Shown here piece after piece: positions 32,100-42,200 of a stretch of DNA of 62,000 nucleotides (position 1 is the stretch's first letter; each line of letters begins with the position of its first letter). The stretch is from Symbiodinium natans (taxonomy: Eukaryota; Sar; Dinophyceae; Suessiales; Symbiodiniaceae), in NCBI GenBank assembly GCA_905221605.1, contig CAJNDS010000426.1, positions 1 to 62,000 on the forward strand. Reading direction: 5' to 3'. Under the pieces are notes generated by a model. It was not told the origin of the DNA. It did no database searches and saw nothing but the letters and a program-made list of their open reading frames with translations. Made by a program: the position numbers and the translations under genes.

Positions 32100-33590
32100 C
32101 CTGCATGCGCGTAGGCGGCCTTTTGGAGGAGCGGGCAAAAAAACGCAATTTTACATGGTGTCAAACTGCGATTGAGCATGACGTCACATCATTGTTCGAA
32201 TCATTCTAAACACCGTGGCCATTTTTACCTCAAGATGGAGCAGGGAGCAAAAAGACCAGGCCCTGTGCCTGTTGAAGATCATGAATGCGACATCAGATTG
32301 TTGCGCTGGGGTGGAAGAACTCCTCCACGTATGCGATGTTGTTTTTGGCAATCTTCGAGAAAGTCGGCATTATTTTTCCATCGGAGCTCTGTGACGGCGC
32401 ACGATAGAGCCATATGGCGGACGCTGCCACATCTCCTTTCTGCGCCCGACGCAGCGCTCCAGGCCGGATGCTGCCGCGCGGCGTGCCACCACATTCTGAA
32501 GCCCAACGTGCTCTGCAGCGCAACCTCGACAGGTTTCCCCACAGCGCCCGGCAAGGTCCAGCAATCTTTTGTGGCTTTCCCTTTGCAATTTTGCTCGCGC
32601 TCCGCTCTCAGAAATAGGAGTGGATGAAAGCTTTCTATTTTTTTTGGTGTTTTTTTTGTTTTCCGCATCGCCCTCAAAAGTAGTGTGATATCGCTCATGC
32701 GTCGCCGAAGCAGACATTTTGTTTGCGCAGTTTCGCGTGGGTCCAAGGAGGTGGTCATGCGACGCCGCAAAGCCCTGTGCCAACAGCACCTTGCTGGACC
32801 TGTTTGTGAAAGTTGTAGCTGCGCTCTCCAGTGCTTAACAGGCAGCCCAGCGGGTGAGCGAGAAACCATGGGCTTTACACAGCAGCTTCGCCCAGGACTG
32901 GGGTGTGCAGGGCTAAGTTCAGAAGCTCATGCCCACGCGACCCCGAGCACAGGCCCAACCAAGTCCACACGATCCACCTCCCTGCCAAGGAAGCCGTCGC
33001 GCTGAAGCGCAGCAGCCAGCACTGTGTGTTGTTGCAGCGCTTAGCCAGCGAGGCGAGGGAGACTGCACGGCGATCCCGTGGTGCCGGTGGGATGTTGTAG
33101 ATGTCGAAATCATCTACGACAAGGTTTCGAGCCTGCGAGGTTTGATGGGGTTTATGCTCTTGCGTCAACGTGTGCCGAGGGTTTTCCTGAACACCGAGCT
33201 GACAGAGGCCAGGCGGAGCAGTGAAGGTCATGTCAGAAACCGTGGGGGTCATGTCAAAGACCGTGGGACAGCCAAGCTTGCGACAATTATGCGCTTCTCG
33301 CCAACAGCCGGCGGCGCCCCCGGCCGCCAGGACTGCCAGCGCCCAGCGCGGTGGCACCCCTCTCCGTGGTATCCCAGCGCATGCTAGTGCCAACCCCAAG
33401 AGGTATGTGGACAACGTTATGGAAATTCAGGCACAACAGTACGAATCCCACATGGATGCCCTCGGACAAAAGTTGCACACAAGTGGCAAAGCGGTGAACA
33501 GACAGCGGATTGGCAGAAGCTGTTCAGCGGCTTCGGTATAGCCGCCAAAGAGTCGCGATTTCTGGACCCAGCCAAAACCACCCCAGAGCC
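32100..33590. other. No recognisable gene
   Basis: GC-rich with many accidental open frames (largest minus 32279-32869). Nothing recognised; possibly decayed LINE sequence. Confidence 0.35.
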
Positions 33591-33591
33591 C

Positions 33592-33684
33592 ACACCCTAA
33601 ACCCTACGGTAAACCCTAAACCCCAAACCTAAACCCTAAACCTTAAACTCTACACCCTAAACCCTAAACCCTAAACCCTAAACC
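33592..33684 (+). repeat. Telomere-like tract, CCCTAAA-type, degenerate then perfect
   Basis: About 93 bp of CCCTAAA heptamers, the first part with variants (CCCTACGGTAAACCC, CCTTAAACTC), the last four units perfect. C-rich on plus, i.e. in the same sense relation to the downstream LINE-B copy 2 as the tract at 3818 has to LINE-A. Confidence 0.92.
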
Positions 33685-34084
33685 GCCCAAAGCCCCCCTG
33701 TTCCCCACAGTTCCCCCTGCAGGTTCGTTGAGGCTCTCGGAGTGCATCCAATGCCGGACTTTGGGGGCTTCATTGGTTTAGCTCTTTTTCCTGCTTGTGC
33801 TTAGGGTTCTGGGCTGAAAGGGTGGTGGGAAGGGGGTTAGCGTGCAAGGCTGCAAGTTTCAAACTTTGAGGTTTAGAGCTGTAGGGCCGCTTTTTTAAAC
33901 TGGTGCTTAAGCACAGTCACACAGTCCGCCCAACCCTGCCCAACTACAGTGGGTGACAGGCACGGCAAATGACCACGACCCAGCTGATGCTCACGACGCG
34001 CCCATCCCGCCTCGTCAATCAAGCCCAAATCACTTGGGTCTCTTGTTCTCGCGGGAATAGAAGTAGTGAGTTTACTGCGTGCAC
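33685..34084. other. Spacer between telomere-like tract and AT-rich block
   Basis: A minus frame (33873-34091) reads DPSDLGLIDEAGWARREH and similar, but is not a family I recognise. Confidence 0.3.
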
Positions 34085-34089
34085 TGGCC

Positions 34090-34132
34090 ATTAATATTAA
34101 ATTGTAAGTTAACGCACGAATTTAATATTAAT
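34090..34132. repeat. Perfect 14-bp inverted repeat with 15-base loop
   Basis: ATTAATATTAAATT at 34090-34103 and its exact reverse complement at 34119-34132. Confidence 0.92.
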
Positions 34133-34174
34133 TTCTTGCCCGTGAAACGCATGAACGAACGAAGAAAAAGAGAG

Positions 34175-34258
34175 AAAAACCCCAATATTACTACTAAAGG
34201 GGCACTTAGAAGAGATATTAAATAAGCCCCTTTAATAATAGTGTTTTGGGGGGTTTTT
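34175..34258. repeat. Imperfect ~30-bp inverted repeat
   Basis: AAAAACCCC...AAAGGGGC (34175-34203) pairs with GCCCCTTTAATAATAG...GGGGGGTTTTT (34226-34258) around a 22-base loop. Confidence 0.85.
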
Positions 34259-34501
34259 CATGCTTCACTAATTCACACGTTCACTTCTCTCACCCTTTCA
34301 TTATATTATAAGCGTGCTTTCATTACCCTATAATATAGTTAAAAGGGAGAATGAACGTAGTGAATGAAGTGAAGAGAATGAACGGCCCAATTATACAATT
34401 CATACGGGCCGTGATAATCGTATTCATGCGGCCTATAGAGAATTATATTATTAGTACGAAGAGATTGGTAATGGCATGAACGAACTAGTGATAGAAATAA
34501 G

Positions 34502-35167
34502 ATGACCGAACAACGATGCGCGTTTTTCCGCAGTGGGGCTTGGCCATCCCTCCTCGCTGCTGCTGATGCGGCCTTGCGTGTGCCTGCACCCGGTGCTGCC
34601 CGCGCTGGCCGTACTGACGAGGAGGCTCGTGCAGCCCGGGCATCCGCGCTCGTTCACTTGGGCGAGCTGTCCGCTGCTGGGCGTGCCCTTGTTTCCGAGC
34701 CTCTCGCGCCCGGCAGCCCCGAGACGCTGCGCGAGCTGCGGGACCCAAGCTGCAGACCGCAAGCCCCATACTCGCCGCTCGGGGAAGACTTGCTTGCTTT
34801 CCGGCCGGAGCATGCCTGCAACTTGCCGCTGCGTTCCTTCCTCGCGTCTCTCCGCCATGCCCGCCGGGGCTCCGCTGCAGGCCCATCTGGAGCCACCAAT
34901 GAGCGCCTGCGCTACTTGATCATGAGGAGGACTGTACGCTCCTGCACCAAGCCGCCGAGAGGCTCGCGCGCGCGGAGGTCCCGGGGCCCATCCTCGCTGC
35001 CATCCGGGTCGGGCGTATTGTCGCGCTCCGCAAACCTAATGGTCGTGTGCGCGCGCTCGTCGTTGGGGACGTGCTGCGCCGGCTTGTCGGCCGCACGTTG
35101 GCGCAGCTGTACTCTTCCCAGCTCCAGAATGCTTGCTTGCCCTTCGAATATGATGAATATGGCTTGA
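34502..35167 (+). pseudogene. LINE-B copy 2 pre-RT segment
   Basis: Begins in the AT-rich block. Encodes a helical Ala-rich region, then EPLAPGSPETLRELRDPSCR and LRHARRGSAAGPSGATNERL, which in this family precedes the RT fingers. The frame changes near 34920 before the RT. Confidence 0.75.
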
Positions 35168-35943
35168 GCACCCGCGCTGGCACTGAGGCCCTTGTCCGGG
35201 TGCTACGCGTTGCCTCCGAAGTGGACCCGCGGGCAACAGTGCTCTCCATCGACGCAATTGGAGCATTTGATCATGTATCCAGGCAGTCGATGCTAGCCGC
35301 CCTTTGGTCCAGAGAAAGCCTCCACTCCCTACTCCCCTACATGCGCCAGTTTTACGGGTCCGATAGCACCTATGTTTGGCAAGATGATGCTGGCGTTTGC
35401 CACGATGTGCGGCAATGCGAGGGTGGAGAGCAGGGCGACCCCCTGATGCCTGCTTTCTACGCCCTCGCGCAGCACCCTGCCCTTGCTGCAGTCCAGCGGC
35501 GCTTGCAGGAGGGCGAGGCCCTTTTCGCCTTCCTCGACGGCATCTATGTTGTCGCCGTGCTGAGCGGATTCGCGCTTTGCTGGATGCCTTCGAGGAAGAG
35601 TTGCGGGCCCATGCCGGGATCGAGCTCAACAGGGGCAAGACCCGCATTTAGGAACGCCGCAGGCGAAGAACCACCCGACATCTCTCACTTGCAAGGAGCG
35701 GGCGAGCCTGCGTGGGTCGGTGATTGGTCCCTGCCGCGTAACCGCCAAGGCCTCATCGTCCTCGGCACTCCCCTTGGCACAGATGCATTCGTCCAGCGCG
35801 CCCTCGCGGCCCGGAGCGCTGAACACGGGCGATTGCTGCGCTGCATCCCCACTGTTCCGGACCTGCAGGCTGCATGGCTACTCTTGCACTATTGTGCCGT
35901 ACCGCGGGCGAATTACCTCTTGCGCAATGTGCCCTGGATGTAG
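35047..35943 (+). pseudogene. LINE-B copy 2 reverse transcriptase
   Basis: RT motifs in order: RALVVGDVLRRLVGRTLAQL, STRAGTEALVRVL, ATVLSIDAIGAFDHVSRQSM (first catalytic Asp), GGEQGDPLMPAFYALAQHPA, then LFAFLDGIYVV. The catalytic box reads FLDG instead of FLDD, so the second catalytic Asp is lost, and a frame change follows at once. The sequence recovers with VLGTPLGTDAFV and LLHYCAVPRANYLLRNV. Inactive copy. Confidence 0.88.
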
Positions 35944-36024
35944 TTCGTGGTCTGATGTAGCTCATCTGTGCCCCCAGCGCTCACCGCCCAATATGCCATT
36001 GCGGCCGCGTTCCGCGATTGCAGG

Positions 36025-36350
36025 CCGAGTACGCCCGAGTACGCCCGAGTACGCCCGAGTACGCCCGAGTACGCCCGAGTACGCCCGAGTGCGCCCGAGT
36101 GCGCCCGAGTGCGCCCGAGTGCGCCCGAGTGCGCCCGAGTACCCGGTCATACCCGGGCATACCCGGGCATACCCGGTCATACCCGGTCATACCCGGTCAT
36201 ACCCGGTCATACCCGGTCAGACCCGGTCATACCCGGTCATACCCGGTCATACCCGGTCATACCCGGTCATACCCGGTCATACCCGGGCATACCCGGGCAT
36301 ACCCGGGCATGCCCGGTCATACCCGGTCATACCCGGTCATACCCGGTCAT
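36025..36350 (+). repeat. 10-bp minisatellite, two adjoining blocks
   Basis: Block 1 (36025-36140): about 12 units of CGAGTACGCC/CGAGTGCGCC. Block 2 (36141-36350): about 21 units of ACCCGGTCAT/ACCCGGGCAT. The unit length gives open but meaningless frames. Confidence 0.97.
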
Positions 36351-36364
36351 ACCGTCCCGTGGTT

Positions 36365-37042
36365 TTCCGCAGTCGCGGTTTCCCGTCACAGTGCAATATG
36401 CCACCGAGCATGATGACGGCATAGCAGCGTGCCTCGCTGCGCTCCTGGACCAGGCCGATCAGCCGCTGCTCGCAGAGACGCTTAGTGCGTCACAGCTTGC
36501 CCTGCGGCATGGGGGACTGGGGGCTTCGCTCCGCCGTTGTCGATCGTCATGCCGCCTACTGGGCATCTTGGATCGACTCCTTGCCAGCTGTGCGAGCGCG
36601 GTCACCACTCGTAGCCGACAACCTTGTCCAGGCGCTTGCCCATCCTGGCGCTGCTGGCTCCACTAGTGTCGTCGCGGCAACGCATGCTGCTGACTTCCTT
36701 CGCGCCCAGGGCTGCGACGTGCCAGCCTGGGATGTCGCACAGTCCGCCCCCGTTGAGTTTGATGGACCACCCGACCAACCTGGCGACTGCCTGCACGGTT
36801 GGCAGCGTCATGCTGCCCGTGCCTGCGATCAGCGCGCCTTCCGGATGCATTTCGCCACCTTGTCTCCCGCATCCAGAGCGCTGCTGCTGTCGCAGGCCGG
36901 CCCGCATGCTGCCCGTGCCCTCACCGTCCGGCCTACGCACGAAGGGCTGACCATCCCCAGTGCTGAGTTTCGGGTACTCTTGTTGCGGCGCTTGCGACTC
37001 CCACTGCCCCTGGCCCCGCATGCCTGCTCCTGCCGCGGGTAG
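36365..37042 (+). pseudogene. LINE-B copy 2 thumb/connector region
   Basis: Resumes after the minisatellite with HDDGIAACLAALLDQ and LSASQLALRHGGLGLRSAVV, then RHAAYWASWIDSLPAVRARS, and ends LRRLRLPLPLAPHACSCRG, leading into a Cys-containing segment typical before the C-terminal nuclease. Confidence 0.75.
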
Positions 37043-37168
37043 CTCGACGCCCTTGGGGACCATCGCGCGGCGTGCGCAACGTCCGGAGCCCTTGCATCTC
37101 GGACACTGCCCCTCGAACGTGCCGTTGCCTGCGTCTGCCAAGAGGCCGGGGCACGCGTCGCGCGTAAC

Positions 37169-37736
37169 GTGCGGTTGGCTGACATGAACCTGCTGACGCC
37201 GGTCCACGATGCCCGCCGCATCGAGATCGTCTGCAGCGGCTTGACATTGTGGCACGGGGCCCAGCTAGCCGTTGACACCACGCTCGTGTCCCCTCTCACT
37301 CGGGCCGGAGAGGCGCGGCCAGGGGCTGACTCCCGCCCGGCCACAGCCATCCGCGCTGCGACGCAGCGGAAACGGCGTGACACTTACCCTGAACTGCAAC
37401 GCGCCCGCCGTTGCCACTTGGTAGTGTTCGGCCTTGAGGTCGGGGGCCGATGGGGGACCGAAGCCGTCACTTTCCTGCGGCTCCTTGCCCGTGCGCGCGC
37501 TGCCAGCCTCCATGCCGCGGTGCGCTCCTCCGCAGCCGCCGCTTACATCCGCTTACGTCGCCCGCTGGAGTGGCCTCATCGCCGTTGCGGCGCAGCGGGC
37601 GTTTGCCGCCTCCCTCCTCGAGCTTCCCCTCGAATCCGTCGCCTCTGCTGCCGGAGCCCCGGCTTTGCATGAGGTGCTCGAAGAGGGTCGCTGGCTTGAA
37701 GCCGCTGCCCTGAGCCGACTCCCGGCGCGTGGCTGA
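37169..37736 (+). pseudogene. LINE-B copy 2 C-terminal restriction-like nuclease domain
   Basis: Encodes DMNLLTPVHDARRIEIVCSG, LAVDTTLVSPLTRAGEARPG, RKRRDTYPELQRARRCHLVV, FGLEVGGRWGTEAVTFLRLL. The spaced Asp (AVDTT) and Glu (GLEVGG) with KRRxxY between them resemble PD-(D/E)XK-type nucleases at the C-terminus of some LINEs. The tail is in another frame and ends LSRLPARG. Confidence 0.7.
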
Positions 37737-37954
37737 GCGTAGCTTGCACTGTGACCGCGCTCCGACAGGTGGAAAAAGTGTGCGGGGGAAAGAAAAGCTA
37801 TTTTTTTTGGGTCCCGCGTCTTTTTTTTTACGTCACGGGCGACTCCGATGCTCAGCGCAGCGGCAGGCGGCTGGGTCCCTCCGCGTCAGCAAGAGCCAGG
37901 ACCTCATCCAGCTCTGGTACCGCCTGCTGCACGGAGACGGAGAGCACGTTGGTG
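37737..37954. other. Possible LINE-B 3' UTR
   Basis: T-runs (37799-37807, 37820-37829) and no gene. Confidence 0.35.
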
Positions 37955-38497
37955 GTGGTATGTGGTGGTGTACGGTGGTGTAATGGCACGTGGTGGTGGT
38001 ACGTGGTGGTGGTCCGTGGTGGTTGTGCGAGGTCATGGTACGTGGTGGTGGTACATGGTGGTGGTACGTGGTGGTGGTACGTGCCGGTGGTACGTGGTGG
38101 TGGTACGTGGTGGTGGTACATGGCGGTGGTACGTGGCGGTGGTACGTGGCGGTGGCGCGTGGCGGTGGTGCGTGGTGGTGGCACGTGGTGGTGGTGGTGG
38201 TGGTGGTGGTGGTGTGCGTGGTGAGGGTGCGTGGTGGTGGTGCATGGTGGTGGTACGTGGTGGTGGTACGTGGTGGTGGTGCGTGGTGGTGGTACGCGGT
38301 GGTGGTACGTGGTGGTGGTGCGTGGTGGTGGTCGTACGTGGTGGTGGTACGTGGTTGTGCGTGGTGTGGCGGCAAACCAAGTGGTGGTACGTGGTGGTGG
38401 CACGTGGTGGTGGTACGTGGTGGTGGTACCGGGTGGTGGTGGTGGTTGGTAGTGGTGGTGGTGGTGGCACCTGGTGGTGGTGGTACCTGGTGGTAAA
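37955..38497 (+). repeat. 13-bp minisatellite, TACGTGGTGGTGG-type
   Basis: About 540 bp of 13-bp units (TACGTGGTGGTGG and variants with GCG, ACA or GCC) ending in GTGGTGGTGG. Since 13 is not a multiple of 3, each frame cycles through T-W-W-W-Y, V-V-V-V-R and G-G-G, and all frames on both strands stay open for 180-250 codons. Not a gene. Confidence 0.95.
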
Positions 38498-38520
38498 AAA
38501 AAGTTTTTGTTTGCACATAT

Positions 38521-39290
38521 TCTGCCAGGCGGCGGCGCCTGGGCTGTCCGGTGCCCGCCCTGAGCATTGCAAATGTTCTAACATTGGTTCTGGGCGTTGA
38601 TGCCCCCCCTCTGGCCGGACCTGAACGCCCGGCGCTGTGCGCGGCTCATGCCGCAGGCGACCTCGCGCAGAAGGTTGGCATACCTGCCCCACTTGGGAGT
38701 CCTTTCTTGATGACTCGTGTGCATCTGCCCCGGCCCGGGACGCAGGTCCTGGTGGCTGGCCTCACGGCTGGCAGTTCCACGCGTCGCACCTCTTACTTTC
38801 GTGCACGCGTGCCGCTGCCGGCCCTGGGCTGCAGCGTGGCTCACGGCTGGGCCCGGGTGAATGCGGCCATTCGGGGCACGGATGTGGCAGAAGGCTTGAT
38901 GCGTGGGGCGACCACGCTCTAGCTTGCACCCGCACCGGGCTGCTGGCTGGGCGGGCGGAGCTCGTCGAGCGGGCCTGGCTCGCTGTCTGCCGCGAGGCGG
39001 TCGGAGCGGAAGGCCGCAAACTTCGGCCCCAGGCGTGTCCGACGACTTGACCTGGTCGTGTATGTGGTATTACCGCAGGGCATGGCCTTGTGCTGTGATG
39101 CCACGTTTGTGAGCCCCATCAGCAGCCATCTGGGCAAGCGCCTCGTCGGCTTGGGCGCGGCTGTGGTGGGGCATGCGCTCTGTCGCCGTCCAGCGCGGCG
39201 TCGCTGGCACGGCACTGGGCTCCGCGTGGCTACTGCCCCACGTGGCCACGGGCCATGAGCCGGAGCTCGGGCTGCCGCTGCGCTAGGGCA
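38521..39290 (+). pseudogene. LINE-B copy 3, internally deleted
   Basis: Starts AAAPGLSGARPEHCK (the pre-RT PSGxxxEHLK motif) and passes directly, without RT, into C-terminal sequence: RWGDHALACTRTGLLAGRAE, ERAWLAVCREAVGAEGR and MALCCDATFVSPISSH (the nuclease Asp region). Several frames. RT core lost by deletion. Confidence 0.7.
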
Positions 39291-39299
39291 CCAGCTCCG

Positions 39300-42200
39300 T
39301 TCCCTATGGACGAAACGCCTGTTCAAAAAAATGAAACCGCACCCAATTCATGCAAACGTTTGCATAAAAGAAAGCATAGTGCATGTTGACGTTCCACTTC
39401 AGTTCGGTCGCTTGCATGGGTCAGCTGCTTCCGTGAAGTCATGTTTGGTCGAAAGCAATCTTTACAGGAACACGCAAACATTTACGGAGGACTCTTGGTC
39501 AGCTGGCTGCCGACCACGGGGTGCGGGCGTACGTTGCTTAGCCATCGGCCAAATAGAGCGTAATACACGGCTGCTTTTCAGTTTGGCAGTTTGGGTTGGA
39601 GTCACAAGCCAAGCTTATGCCTTGAGGCTTTGTGCGCATCCTCCTCAACAGCTACCTTACGGTCGCAATTTTCTGCCGCCGGGTCGTTTCGCAAGCGCTT
39701 GTTGCTGCTGGACCCTTGGATGGGACAATGGTCTGACATTTTCATGAATCATGTTTTCGCATCCCGTCGCTGCAGGCCAGGTCTGCCAGCTCAAGTTCGC
39801 GAGCTCCGGGAGAAGCATCCATGATCTGTAAATCCACGATTGTAAGTGGATCGTTTCTTATTTTCGGATGGCGGAGAGGATGCGTACAGCGTGGTGGACA
39901 GTAATGTCGCTGAGAATCTTGAACGTCAACTGGAAGTGTTGGTACGGAGCTTCATGAGTTTCAGACAGGCCAGTTGGTAGGGGGTGTGTGCCCAAGGTGT
40001 TAAAACACGAAGGAGTTGGAGTTGCCAGCTCGGATTTTCGGATTTTTGCGTTGTCACATAACCTATGCAACGGACAGGCATGAAATTTTTTTGCCCAAGT
40101 CCAGGTCCACGACGCGAAGGGGATTTATGCAGTTGTGGAACATTGTCATAATTGTCGATCGCATCATGGGCTGTCAACCCGCCATGGCCTTGAATGTTGT
40201 GTTGCTGTTGGTCGAGGTTGTGTTGCCTGCATGCAGCGAAGGTCACGACGAAGAAGAATATGCCACAAGAGCTTCGTCAACCCTTGGGCCCGGCACTGTC
40301 CGAATGCATGTTTTCTTCTGTTTCCAGTTCGGTTAGCAAGCTGTTTGTTTCAGGCATATTTTGCTTCAGCTGGAAGATGTGGTTTTGGGAAGTGCGGAGC
40401 TTCCATGCAAGCTCGAGGCGCGTCTGGTGCTTTTGTTTGGATGCGGAGATGCCTCTGCCATATAAGAAATCGTGTTTAGGTAGAGCCTCGTTGCCTTTCC
40501 AATTCGTACGTGGGCGGCTGAAAGCGAGACTTGTGCGCATGCACATGCGCAGCTAGCTCGCTCAGCACAACAACTGATGCCTGTTGACGCTGCATAAGGA
40601 GCTGGGGCAAGATATTTGGCATCATGGCTCACGTGTCGGTGCTTTCGAGGCAAGGTTTGCGTTGCACGATATCCATTTCCATGCTTTGTGTGGTGGCCAG
40701 GTGTATTTGTTGGTCCCTCCAATGGGAGTCAAGTTGCCGGATCCTTGTGGTGTCTTGTGGTTGCGTGAAACTTGATACATCTTGCGGTCGCAGACACATG
40801 CCTCGAAATTCATGACAGGTTTCGTGGTAGACTTCAATTCCCAGGCCGCATGTGAGTAAGTAGGCGTGCCGTTTGATGGGTCGGGAAAACCCAGAGCGCT
40901 ACTACCTGGAGGCAGCACCAGCCCTCAGCCGAAAGAACGCCTGGAGCTAATGGGTAAGGTGGGCGAGTGGAACTGGACGGACTCAGAGTATGCAGCCGCA
41001 AAACTAGCTAAGGCAGCGAGTCACATGGAGTGCAATGCTTAGCATGCGACAGCAGTGATTGCAAGATGGGTGGCAAGGTGAATGGCATATCAGGACATAT
41101 ACATGTCGTAACTGCCATCATAGCAGGTCTAACAATACACCGCTGGCGGGGATCGGAAGTGAAACGTTTCAGGCGACTCTGGAGCTACCATGCGGATACA
41201 GCGTTGTGTGTGGGACTTACGGCTTGCCTTTTTAGAATGGCCTCGGCAAACCCATCCACGTGTGGAGACGTTTGTGTGGCCCATGCATGAGAATGCAGGC
41301 ACTCCGTAGTGAACCAGCATTACTAGATGAAACCCCCTCTCAAACAACACATGCGCAGCACCTTCCCCTCACGTTGCGACACTGACAGGCAGGCCATGCA
41401 AGCCGCCCCCTCCTTTCCCATTTGGCATGCTTGCAGTTGCCGATTTGGAATTATCCTAGCTGATCCTACCGTGTGTTTTTTGCTCCGTTGCTGTTGTCCA
41501 GCTGCAGCTTTACCGATGCCGCAGTGTTACCTCACGTGACTTTAACCTGGCACGAACGGGCATGCACCAGGCATTAAGTTTCACTTTGTCAAAGCATGCC
41601 AATCCACTATCTTTTTCTGGTTTGTGGCTTCGGCCGACTTTTGGAGCTTCGTTAATTCCCGTATGGCCCACAGCCATATCAATACGGTCAGTTTCTTGTG
41701 TCTTTTCGGTGCGTTAACTACAGGGGCCATATATTGAGGGCCCCAACATGTATCACATTTTATCTACTCAATCGTAGATCCGCTACAGGCTCAGAAAAAA
41801 AGCCGAGATGGGGACAAAACACATGAAAGATTGGAAAGAGAATGCCAAAAAAGTATGCATGTGTGCAAAGATGCAGGTGTGCGAGTGTATATATTGTATG
41901 GAAGGGTGCAAGTTTGTAGCGCGTGGCAGGTTGTTGCATTCAAAGCTGGCTTCGAATGCCTGGCTGGCGCCCTAACGGCCACCAGCATGGCGCACCCTGT
42001 GGCAGACCTGTGGCAGACCTGGCCAAGCCAAGGTTGACTCAAGATCTGCTGATGAAAAGATTGGCAGACCTGTACCGGCCCCTGAACGTGAAGCATAGTG
42101 ATGCTCTTTTCATATTCGCGCCGCCCTGGCCGTTCCTCTCCGCCCGTTCTTTGGCTTTCCCTATGAAAGTACTCAGAGCCAATCCCCAATTGTACAGATC

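Larger units (their letters stand above)
34085..34501. other. AT-rich hairpin-forming block abutting LINE-B copy 2
   Basis: About 415 bp, far more AT-rich than its neighbours, packed with inverted repeats (two separate entries) plus ACGGCCC/GGGCCGT near 34382-34412. Repeated ATGAACG and GTGAATGAAGTGAA words. It ends exactly where the LINE-B reading frame begins to be recognisable. Confidence 0.6.
34502..37736 (+). mobile_element. LINE-B copy 2, near complete from pre-RT to C-terminal endonuclease
   Basis: Plus-strand LINE with pre-RT (FFRSGAWPSLLAAADAAL; SLRHARRGSAAGPSGATNER), RT, thumb and C-terminal nuclease-like domain, ending ALSRLPARG and a stop. Frames change at about 34920, 35540, 35945 and 37050. 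A 10-bp minisatellite (36025-36350) sits just after the RT. No APE domain is seen; the nuclease appears to be C-terminal, so the element type differs from LINE-A. Confidence 0.88.

Noticed and set aside
35720-36666. Open frames of 130-235 codons through the 10-bp minisatellite (PEYARVRPST / GHTRSYPVIP repeats)
   Set aside because: Repeat-derived; the unit is not a codon multiple and every frame is open.
37833-38692. Several 170-250 codon open frames on both strands across the 13-bp repeat
   Set aside because: All frames cycle through the same repeat-derived residues; the extensions into LINE-B sequence are in different frames.
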